Below, one piece after another: positions 34,853 through 42,700 of a DNA stretch of 64,000 bases. Every line of letters starts with the position of its first letter. Position 1 is the first letter of the stretch. A program made the translations under genes and the position numbers. The notes beneath the pieces were generated by a model. That model ran no database searches. It was not told the origin of the DNA and saw nothing but the letters and a program-made list of their open reading frames with translations. Source of the stretch: Anaerolineae bacterium (lineage in GTDB: Bacteria; Chloroflexota; Anaerolineae; Caldilineales; Caldilineaceae); NCBI GenBank assembly GCA_030432295.1, contig JAUIHI010000005.1, forward strand, positions 186,001 to 250,000, in the 5' to 3' direction.

Positions 34853-35698
34853 ATGGAATTTTTGCTGGAACCCTTTGCGTTTGAATTTTTCCGCAACGGA
34901 ACCCTGGCCGCGGTGCTGGCCGGCGCGCTCTGTGGAATGGTGGGTGTCTATATCGTCCTGCGGGGGATGAGCTACATCGGCCACGGGCTCTCCCACGCCA
35001 TCTTTGGGGGCGCTGTCGTCTCCTTTGTGCTCCAGTGGAATTTCTATCTGGGCGCGGGACTGTGGGGCTTTCTGGCCGCGCTGCTCATCAACCAGACCGT
35101 GCGCCGCACAAAAATTCCCGCAGACGCGGCCATCGGCGTCATCACTACCGCCAGCTTTGCCGTGGGCGTGGCACTGATCAGCCGCTATCGGGGCTTTACC
35201 CGCTCTTTTGACGCCGCGCTTTTCGGCAACATTTTGGGCGTCACCCGCCAGGATGTGTGGATTGTGGCCGGGGTGGGCGTGGCTGCGGCTGCGGCCATTT
35301 TCTTCCTCTACAAACAACTACTCTTCACCACTTTCGACCCGGAGGTGGCCCAGGTCTACGGCGTGCGCACGGAATGGGTCGACACGGCCTTTGCCCTGAT
35401 TTTGGCTTCTGTGCTGATTGTCTCTATGCAGATTCTGGGCGTCACCCTCATTGCGGCCGCGCTGGTCACACCGGCCATCATAGCCCGGTTGCTCACCGAC
35501 AGTTTTAACCGGATGATTCTGCTTTCCACAGCCATCGGCGGGCTGACGGGCTTTGGCGGAATGTATCTGAGCTTCTATGTGGATGTGGCGTCCGGGGCGA
35601 CGATTGTCCTGTTGCAGGCGTCTGTCTTTGTTGTGGTGCTGGGGGTGATGGCCTTGCGCAATCAGGCCGGAAAACGACTGGTGGCCTTTGATGTGTAA
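34853..35698 (+). CDS. Metal ABC transporter permease (ABC-3 family)
   Basis: A 281-aa protein with about eight membrane helices. 'YIVLRGMSYIGHGLSHAIFG' and 'AALVTPAIIARLLTDSF' are typical of ZnuB/MntB-type permeases. It forms a two-gene unit with the ATPase. The binding protein must be encoded elsewhere, and the metal cannot be decided between Zn and Mn. Confidence 0.92.
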   Translation: MEFLLEPFAFEFFRNGTLAAVLAGALCGMVGVYIVLRGMSYIGHGLSHAIFGGAVVSFVLQWNFYLGAGLWGFLAALLINQTVRRTKIPADAAIGVITTASFAVGVALISRYRGFTRSFDAALFGNILGVTRQDVWIVAGVGVAAAAAIFFLYKQLLFTTFDPEVAQVYGVRTEWVDTAFALILASVLIVSMQILGVTLIAAALVTPAIIARLLTDSFNRMILLSTAIGGLTGFGGMYLSFYVDVASGATIVLLQASVFVVVLGVMALRNQAGKRLVAFDV

Positions 35699-35716
35699 GA
35701 TATTTAAGGTTTGAGT

Positions 35717-35779
35717 TATCCACAGTTTTCGCAGATTTTCACAGAGCGAATCGGTGAAAATCTGCAATATCTGTGGATA
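35717..35779. repeat. Imperfect hairpin between permease and DUF2231 genes
   Basis: Outer arms TATCCACAG/CTGTGGATA and inner arms CAGATTTTCAC/GTGAAAATCTG surround the loop. It lies between convergent genes. Confidence 0.65.
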
Positions 35780-35787
35780 GCTATGTG

Positions 35788-36273
35788 CTATAACCCCACA
35801 TTCACGCCCCAGATGTAGACCAGTTCCCCCCCCAGCCAGCCGCTCAGAATCACTATTACAATCCCCAACAGCAGTTGAATCGTCAGCGGCCATTTACGCC
35901 CTGGCTGGTCGAGTAAGTCGCCGGTTGGGACTTCCCGGCCCGGTTTTCTGCTTCCACTCTTTTGCCGTGACCAGTGCAGCCAGCCCCGATAGAGCAGATC
36001 GCCGTAGAGCAGGGCCAGCACCAGCCCGCTGGTTGTGTGCAAATTGAGTAGCGTGCGATAGGGCGCGTCCGGGGGCAGGCCGCCCTGATCGATGATGCCG
36101 GTGATGATTGTCACCAGCAGGGAGAACCAGCCCGCGGGCAGCATCCACCAGGTCAACGTACGCAGTTCGGGCCGGGATTGCCAATGCAAATAGGCCAGGG
36201 CCGCCGCGCTGGATGCGATGAGAAAGACGATGGGGAAATGGACAAAGATGGGGTGAATGATGGGAAGGTTCAT
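35788..36273 (-). CDS. DUF2231 membrane protein
   Basis: A 161-aa protein with four membrane helices. 'IHPIFVHFPIVFLIASSAA' and 'LPAGWFSLLVTIITGIID' mark the DUF2231 family. The paired histidines of 'HPIFVHFP' and 'LLNLHTTSG' may bind heme or metal in some relatives, but no function is established. It ends convergently with the metal permease gene. Confidence 0.85.
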   Translation of the reverse strand: MNLPIIHPIFVHFPIVFLIASSAAALAYLHWQSRPELRTLTWWMLPAGWFSLLVTIITGIIDQGGLPPDAPYRTLLNLHTTSGLVLALLYGDLLYRGWLHWSRQKSGSRKPGREVPTGDLLDQPGRKWPLTIQLLLGIVIVILSGWLGGELVYIWGVNVGL

Positions 36274-36598
36274 TGGGTTTAGTCAGTCCAAGCAGTTTGT
36301 GTCAGGTGGGAAAGAAGTATAGCACATCACAGACCGCTTGTTGAGATTGACCGAAAATGGATATCTGTAACCATTTGATAAGAGATCGACAAGAAAAAAG
36401 CGAGAGAATTCGGCTATTCTGAGAGGGCAGCGAATTCTATTTCGTTTCCGTCAACAGGTTCAGTGCAAGAAGGTTTTGAGCCACTGATAAACACGCATGA
36501 ACGCGGATTCTTCTCCTGTATTTCTTTGTTTCCTTTGTGGTTCTAATTTTTACCCGGTCGGCGTTGCAACTGCCGGGTACTTTTGAAAGGTGAGAAAA
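36274..36598. other. Intergenic region (325 bp) upstream of msrP
   Basis: No gene is seen. It holds the divergent 5' regions of the DUF2231 and msrP genes and a dispersed word ('gagccactgataaacacgca' near 36479). A hairpin with arms TACCCGG/CCGGGTA and palindromic core GTTGCAAC (36551-36579) ends 6 bases before the msrP ribosome-binding site. Confidence 0.7.
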
Positions 36599-37594
36599 AT
36601 GAGCAGACTTCCCAAAATTCCCTGGTACGAAATCACGTCCGAGAGTACCTATCTCAACCGGCGACAGTTGATGGTGGGTGCAGGCGCAGCGCTGAGTCTG
36701 GCCGCGCTGGCCGCCTGTGGCATGGAAGCCCCGGCTGCTCCCGCTGCGGCCCCGAGCGAGGCCGCAGCCGCAGATGCGTCCCCGACCGCCACACCGGATA
36801 CCCGGGAGCCAATGGCCAGCGCCACCGCTGATGAGTTGGGCGACCCACTCAACAGCTTCGAGCAGATCACCAATTACAACAATTTTTACGAGTTCAGCAC
36901 AGACAAGGAAGCGGTGGCACGGGTTGCCAAAGATTTTCCCATTTCGCCCTGGACAGTGACCGTCGGCGGGTTGGTGGATAATCCGGGAACCTACGATATG
37001 GACGACATCCGTGGGATGTTCGACATCGAGGAGCGCATCTACCGGCTGCGTTGTGTGGAGGCCTGGTCGATGGTCATCCCCTGGCAGGGCTTTCCTTTGG
37101 GCAAACTCTTGGCCGCGGCCGGGCCAAAGTCCGAGGCCAAATATGTGCGCTTTAAGACCCTGCACGATCCGGTGCTGATGCCCGGTCAGACCAGCACCTG
37201 GTATAGCTGGCCCTATACCGAAGGGTTGCGTATGGACGAGGCGATGAACGATCTGGCGATACTCTCCACCGGTCTCTACGGCAAGGACCTGCTGCCCCAG
37301 AGTGGAGCGCCCCTGCGGCTGGTTGTGCCCTGGAAATATGGATTCAAGAGCATCAAATCGATTGTGAGCATCGATCTGGTGGCCGAGCAGCCCAGTTCCC
37401 TGTGGATGGACGCCGCGCCCAATGAGTACGGCTTCTATGCCAATGTGAACCCGGACGTGAACCACCCCCGCTGGTCCCAGGCCAGCGAGCGGCGCATCGG
37501 TGAATCGGGGCGACGGGAGACCCTCCCCTTCAACGGTTACGCCGAACAGGTGGCGGGTCTGTACGACGGGATGGATTTGAGCAAGAACTTTTAA
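36599..37594 (+). CDS. msrP: Periplasmic/extracytoplasmic methionine sulfoxide reductase, molybdopterin subunit
   Basis: A 331-aa protein of the YedY/MsrP family. The Tat motif lies at Arg21-Arg22 ('[20 protein letters not shown]'), and a lipobox LAAC has Cys40. Predicted Mo-ligand Cys152 is in '[14 protein letters not shown]'. '[20 protein letters not shown]' is typical. It repairs oxidised methionine in exported proteins using electrons from MsrQ. The Ala/Pro/Thr-rich linker (41-80) fits a surface-tethered lipoprotein, unlike the soluble E. coli form. AAAGG precedes the ATG. Confidence 0.93.
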   Translation: MSRLPKIPWYEITSESTYLNRRQLMVGAGAALSLAALAACGMEAPAAPAAAPSEAAAADASPTATPDTREPMASATADELGDPLNSFEQITNYNNFYEFSTDKEAVARVAKDFPISPWTVTVGGLVDNPGTYDMDDIRGMFDIEERIYRLRCVEAWSMVIPWQGFPLGKLLAAAGPKSEAKYVRFKTLHDPVLMPGQTSTWYSWPYTEGLRMDEAMNDLAILSTGLYGKDLLPQSGAPLRLVVPWKYGFKSIKSIVSIDLVAEQPSSLWMDAAPNEYGFYANVNPDVNHPRWSQASERRIGESGRRETLPFNGYAEQVAGLYDGMDLSKNF

Positions 37595-37680
37595 GATATT
37601 GGGTATTGGATATTTGGTGGTGACGTCGATAGCTCATCACAGCGAAATATCCAATATCCAATATCCGCTACCCAATATTT
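37595..37680. repeat. ATATCCAATATCC/TACCCAATA hairpin between msrP and msrQ
   Basis: The left side reads GATATTGGGTATTGGATATT (from 37595) and the right side holds its complement words (37645-37680). The same word family occurs at about 24894-24910, 25100-25135 and 55620-55650. It fills nearly the whole gap inside the msrPQ operon. Confidence 0.75.
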
Positions 37681-37693
37681 CAGAAATCTGATT

Positions 37694-38392
37694 ATGCCCA
37701 CACTTTCCCGCATTCTCACCAAAAACCGCATCCTCTGGCTGACCCACATCGGGTCCCTGCTGCCCTTTGCCCTGCTCCTGTGGGACTATTTCACCAACAA
37801 TCTGACGGTGAATCCGATCCAGGACATTACCTTCCGCACGGGCAAACCTGCGCTGGTGCTGCTGGTGCTCTCCCTGGCCGTGACGCCGTTGAACACAATC
37901 TTCGGCTGGCGGGAGATTATCCCGGCCCGCAAATGGTTGGGGCTGTACGCCTGGGGCTATGTGTCGGTCCACTTTCTGGTCTTCATCGGGCTGGACTACG
38001 GCTTCGACTGGGGGCTGCTGTATGAGGCTGTATTTGAGAAGCGCTATGCACTGGTGGGTTTTCTGGCTCTGCTGATTCTGACGCCTCTGGCCCTCACCTC
38101 CACCAAAGGCTGGCAGAAGCGACTGGGCAAAAAGTGGAAGCGGCTGCACCAGTTGGTCTACGCCGCGGGGCTGCTGGGCGTCTTCCACTACCTCTGGCTG
38201 GTGAAATCGGACATTCGGGAGCCGGTCGCCTGGGGTGTGGTCGTCGTGCTGTTGCTGGTGGCGCGGATTCCCCGGGTGCGCAAGGCGCTGGTGGGCTGGC
38301 GGATGCGGTTGACGGGGAAGAATGCGCCGCCGTCTACATCCCGCTCCCAACGACGGGCCGATTCCCGGCGAATCACAACGGGCGAACTGTAG
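37694..38392 (+). CDS. msrQ: Heme membrane subunit of the MsrPQ methionine sulfoxide reductase
   Basis: A 232-aa protein with about six membrane helices (ferric-reductase-like). 'DITFRTGKPALVLLVLSLAV', 'YAWGYVSVHFLVFIGLDYG' and 'RLHQLVYAAGLLGVFHYLW' contain the heme-ligand histidines. It passes electrons from the cytosol or quinone pool to MsrP. It is separated from msrP by a 99-base repeat-filled gap, so it is still probably in the same operon. A terminator follows at 38433. Confidence 0.93.
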   Translation: MPTLSRILTKNRILWLTHIGSLLPFALLLWDYFTNNLTVNPIQDITFRTGKPALVLLVLSLAVTPLNTIFGWREIIPARKWLGLYAWGYVSVHFLVFIGLDYGFDWGLLYEAVFEKRYALVGFLALLILTPLALTSTKGWQKRLGKKWKRLHQLVYAAGLLGVFHYLWLVKSDIREPVAWGVVVVLLLVARIPRVRKALVGWRMRLTGKNAPPSTSRSQRRADSRRITTGEL

Positions 38393-38432
38393 ACCGGCAA
38401 CGGGTCCGGTTCTACCGATAGAATTCTTGCAA

Positions 38433-38469
38433 GACGCCGAGTTTCCAGGAAGGAACTCGGCGTCTTTTT
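38433..38469 (+). terminator. Rho-independent terminator after msrQ
   Basis: The stem GACGCCGAGTT / AACTCGGCGTC (38433-38443 and 38454-38464), loop of 10 bases, is followed by TTTTT. Confidence 0.85.
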
Positions 38470-38599
38470 GTCGGTGGACTGCCAAATCAGTCCACTCAGA
38501 TTGCCTGTCGGCTTGGCGCGAATCGTTTGATCAATAGACTCTTTCTGTTTATACTAATGACATCGCAGACGCTATCTGAGATGGAAAGAAGGTGAAACC

Positions 38600-38989
38600 T
38601 TGAGCACGCAAGTCCTGCTGGATGTCCCTGATGACCTGTACAGCCACGTGAAAAGTGTGGCCGCACGTACGCATCGCGCTGTCACGGATGTACTGCTGGA
38701 TTCGATCGCCGATTCCTTTGCACCCTTTCCCGTCGATCCAAGACGGGCAGAAATGTCCCAAAATGTGGATGCATTCACTGCAATGCACCCGAAACTGGTG
38801 GAAACATATTTGGGAGAAACGGTCGCCATTTGTGATGGTCGTCTGGTGGATCGCGACGCTGATCCCATCGCTCTGCTGCACAGGATTCGTCGCGATTATC
38901 CGAATCGGGTCGTGCTGCGACGCAAAGTCGAAACGATCCCTGAACGCGAGTTGCGCATCCGACATCCGCGTATCACACCAGCCCTATGA
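38600..38989 (+). CDS. Two-part small protein: antitoxin-like N-terminus and DUF5678-like C-terminus
   Basis: A 129-aa protein. Residues 1-45 ('VLLDVPDDLYSHVKSVAART') look like the ribbon-helix-helix-type N-terminus of many antitoxins. Residues 65-125 ('LVETYLGETVAICDGRLVDR' onward) resemble DUF5678, a domain often next to retropepsin-like proteases. The start is TTG, with AAGGTG before it. The stop overlaps the next gene's start by four bases (ATGA), so translation is coupled. Function is inferred, not known. Confidence 0.75.
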   Translation: MSTQVLLDVPDDLYSHVKSVAARTHRAVTDVLLDSIADSFAPFPVDPRRAEMSQNVDAFTAMHPKLVETYLGETVAICDGRLVDRDADPIALLHRIRRDYPNRVVLRRKVETIPERELRIRHPRITPAL

Positions 38990-39381
38990 ACCGCTTACTC
39001 TCCTATGATTACAACCGGGACTATTTTCCATCTGCCCCGTTTATTCCCATCACAATCGACGGATATGATGACAGCAAATCATCTATCACCATTCCCGCGT
39101 TTGTGGACACGGGAGCGGATGGCACACTTCTGCCCCGGGACATTCTGACAGCCGTTGGCGCTGAATACGAAGATACTGTACTCCTGCGGGGTACAACCGG
39201 AATTGCCCAACGATTGGATCGATATACCGTGCGTATACGGGTTGGCGAAGTGACAATCTTTTCGGTGGCAGCGGTGGCTGTTGCTCCGGGCACTGAGCCA
39301 ATCATCGGTCGCGATGTGCTGAATTACCTCGTATTGACGCTCAACGGTGTGATCGGCATCGTCGAGATCGAACTGGAATAG
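38986..39381 (+). CDS. Retropepsin-like aspartic protease
   Basis: A 131-aa protein. 'PAFVDTGADGTLLP' is the catalytic DTGA motif of single-domain retroviral-type aspartic proteases, which act as dimers; 'EPIIGRDVLNYLVLTLNG' is the matching hydrophobic-Gly (flap/dimer core) end. There is no signal peptide, so it is cytosolic. It is coupled to the antitoxin-like gene by ATGA overlap and followed 8 bases later by a CopG-type antitoxin gene, so it may belong to a regulated protease module. Confidence 0.88.
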   Translation: MNRLLSYDYNRDYFPSAPFIPITIDGYDDSKSSITIPAFVDTGADGTLLPRDILTAVGAEYEDTVLLRGTTGIAQRLDRYTVRIRVGEVTIFSVAAVAVAPGTEPIIGRDVLNYLVLTLNGVIGIVEIELE

Positions 39382-39389
39382 ACGCCGGT

Positions 39390-39608
39390 ATGGACGCAAG
39401 TAACCTGAGCAGCATCTCAAAGACACAAAGTCTGGAAGAAATGGGCGAGTTCTGGGACACCCACGACTTCACCGAATTCGACACAGATAAACCCGACATT
39501 GAGTTCACGGTTGCTAATACTGTGGCGATTGAGGCGGAATTGTTCCTGGCAGTAGAAGATCAGGCACGCCGCCGGGGTGTTTCGGCGGAGACGCTTGTCA
39601 ATCTTTGA
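39390..39608 (+). CDS. CopG-family antitoxin-like protein
   Basis: A 72-aa protein. 'LEEMGEFWDTHDFTEFD' is the characteristic start of CopG-type antitoxins of type II modules, followed by a ribbon-helix-helix ('AIEAELFLAVEDQARRRGVS'). No toxin gene (BrnT-like or other) is next to it; the downstream DNA is hairpins and the convergent protease gene. It may serve the retropepsin-like gene or be an orphan. Confidence 0.82.
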   Translation: MDASNLSSISKTQSLEEMGEFWDTHDFTEFDTDKPDIEFTVANTVAIEAELFLAVEDQARRRGVSAETLVNL

Positions 39609-39623
39609 CTACAGGAGAAGCTG

Positions 39624-39758
39624 GCGGAACAAACAGCGTTGGCCTCGACCTAACACTGTTTGTTCCGCAAAAAGAAGCGGGCGCATCTGAGTGGATGCGC
39701 CCGCTTCTTTCATTCTGTGTCGATGAGAAGCTGAGTTTCTCGGAAGAAACTCAGCTTC
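39624..39758. terminator. Three consecutive hairpins between antitoxin and C25 genes
   Basis: Hairpin 1: GCGGAACAAACAG (39624-39636) with complement 39656-39668. Hairpin 2: AAAGAAGCGGGCGCATC (39671-39687) with complement 39694-39710; A- and T-rich ends make it a bidirectional terminator. Hairpin 3: GAAGCTGAGTTTC (39727-39739) with complement 39746-39758. All arms are perfect. Confidence 0.85.
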
Positions 39759-39764
39759 CCGCGT

Positions 39765-42700
39765 CTAGCGTTGCACCGATGGCAGGAACAACTGCATCAT
39801 CGGGGCTGTCGGCTCTGTATCACTCAGCACTGCGAACTCGGTGAAGTGGTCCAGTTTGATGAGCAGGCATTTGCCGCTCTCATCCACTTTCGTCTCCACA
39901 GAGACCCACTCCTGCTTTTCCTCGTCGAAGAAGGCCAGTTCCAGCTTGGACAGATCGCCCAGTTCCTTCAATTCCTCGTCGCTGAAACAGACTTTCATCA
40001 CATAGAAATCCTTGAACTGGCGGATTTCGTTGCCTTCGCCATCACTGGCATCCAGCAGGAAGCTGCGCAGGGGTGTCTTGCCTTCGGGCACATCCACCGT
40101 CGGGCTGACCAGTTGTGTGTGTACAATTTCCACATTCTCGTCCACCGCGTTGGGCGGGAACTCGATGGAGAAGTCCTTCTCTTCGTTCTCCACTGTGCCG
40201 CCCTGCTCCGGTGTCACATCACCGCTGCTCTGCTTCACTCGCAGTTTCACAGGAATCGCACCGGGCATATCCGCCGAGAACTGCACCGGGCGGTCCGGGT
40301 CCCGGTCGCCCAGGAAGCGCAGGCTGGCCATGCCCTTTTCCACAGTGCCGCGGGCCAAGGGTTTGCCGTCCTGCAGAGCGGTGATGACCGCGCCTTCGAC
40401 CGGGTATTTCAGATTCCACAGCTTCGGCCCCACCCGTTCGGGGATGGCCTCCCACGGCAGGATGATGCGGTAGGGGTTGCCCGTGTGCATCTCCATTGTG
40501 GCGTCGCCGAAGAGGTGATAGATGATCAGATTCGTGTCCGAGGCGCTGGTGCTGACGCTGCCTGCGGTCTGGGCCACGCCGATCTGGCTGACCATATAGG
40601 CCTTGCCGTAGTTCAGGATGTCGCCCAGGCGGGTGATGGATGTGCTGCCGCCGTAGCCAGGCACAACATCGCTCCAGGTGGCGTCGAAGAGGCCACGGGT
40701 CAGGGCGTTGTTGGCCCAGGTCGGGCTGACCCGGCTGGCTGCAAAGACACCCGCCGCGCCGCCGTCGGCCAGCCGCAGAATCTGCTCGGCGAAGTAGCTG
40801 CCGTTGGCCCCGCTGCCGTCGGTCTCGTTGTCGAAGTAGCCGGTGGAGCAGTTGATGCTGTAGACAACCGGCGTCTTGCTGCCGTTGGTCAGGCTGCCCA
40901 GATTGCTTGCCTTGAAGCTGGGGTGTGCCCAACCGCTGGAGGAGCCGTGATCCCGGTGGTAGACCAGTGTCCGGCCCGCGTTGATGGCGTCGATCACATC
41001 GGTGGTGTCGCCGTCCCAGGCATAGCCGCTGGCTGCGTTCAGGTCCGCGGGCAGGCCGGCGCCGTTGTAGTAGTAGTTGGGCGTGTCGCTGGCCCCTGCG
41101 TTCGTCGTGTAGATGCGTTCGACGGTGTAGCTGCCCATCAGCTCGTCCCGCACGAACTCGGAAGTCTCCACATAGCCCCGTGAGTCCGTGCCAGCACTGG
41201 CTCCACTCTTGCAGCATTGGAAGTAGCTGGCAAAGGTCATTGTGTTGTAGTAGCTGGCATTGGGCGCAAAGAAGAGTGGCGGGTGCTGCTCGTAGGCCAC
41301 GATTTTATTGACCACTGCCTCGGCTTCCGCCAGTGTGTCCACCGGAATGCGGCCCAGGGCCAGGTCGGGCATCAGATCCGCGTTGTCCATCAGACTGTAG
41401 TCCAGGTCCGTGCCCGCTGCTGCTGTGTAGGCTGTGGCCCGGTAGAAGGGCGGGATGTGTTCGGCGTCGCCGATCAGGTCCACGTAGGACGGACGCACCA
41501 GACAGTTGTTGTATTTGTTGCGGATGTACTCCTGAATCTCCTCTTTGGTCACGCCTGCTTTGCCTGCGCCGGTCTCGACCACAAGGGTGGAGATGCCGCT
41601 CGTGCGCTTCCAGTCGGCCAGTGTATCAGCCGCGCTGCGGAAGGCCGGGTCGGTGATGATCAGCAGCTCGGCACCGATGCAGATGATGGGCGTGGGAATC
41701 TTCCACTCGCCGACAAAGATCGGCACGGCCTGCCAGTTGAGCACCTGGGCGTAGGCCGACTTGCCACTCTCGAAGGGATTGCGACTTTCGCCGGGCAGGA
41801 AGATGCCCTCGCCGCCCTCGAACTGCACCCGGAATTCCAGGCCGGTGTAGGAGATGTAGCGCTGACTAGCCGGGTCATACTGGCCCGCGGCCATCTCGAT
41901 CTGCACCAGGTCCAGGTCCCGCATCCGTCCCACTTTCTGGATGCTCACCGGCTGGGCAGGGAAGGGATCCTTGCCGCTATAGGCTTCTTTGTCAAAGGCC
42001 CAATCCGGGTTGCCAAAGACAGACTCATCCGGTTCGCCCTTGTCGTGGGGCGGATCGCCAGGGTGATTGCCTTCCACCAGGCCGCTGTCCACGGGGGAGG
42101 GCTGGCTGGGGTAGAGGATCACTTGGGTCATGGACGTGCCGGCCTGCACCTTCGGTGTTTCCAGCATCACTTTTGCGCCCCGGGGCACAGCCAGCAGACG
42201 GCGATAGACAGGCACGTCGGGCTGACCGATTCCAGCGGTGTTGGGTTCCAGACCAGAGATGCCCAGTTGGACGTATTGGCGCTGGTCGCCGCCGATGGCG
42301 GGCCAGTATTGCAGGGGCGGGAACTGAATCTGGGCGGCAAAGCCTTTGTTGTCGGATTGGACAACTTCGACAGCTACCTGATCCTTGCGATTGAAGACAG
42401 GTCGGTCCACATTCGTCTGGCCTTCCTGGCGCAGCTTGACAGAGACCGCACCGGGCAGGCTGGCCGACCACTCCACTGGCTTGCCCTTCTCCGGCTCCTG
42501 GACGAATTTGACGTCCGCTTTGCCGTCCTGCACAACCGCACGCCCGATGGGCAGGCCGTCTTGCAGAGCGGTCAGCGTCGCCCCGTTGACCGGATATCGT
42601 ACCCGCCAGCCAAAGGGATTGTACTCTTCGATGATGAAAATCTCGCCCAGCCAGAATTTGTGGGGGTCTTTCGTCCACATTTCCATTGTGGGGTCGCCGT

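Noticed and set aside
37595-37680. CRISPR-like look of the TACCCAATA/ATATCC words
   Set aside because: The words are tandem and inverted with no regular unique spacers, and no cas genes are present.
39605-39844. 79-residue plus-strand open frame after the antitoxin gene
   Set aside because: It runs through three hairpins and into the antisense of the C25 gene end; there is no ribosome-binding site.
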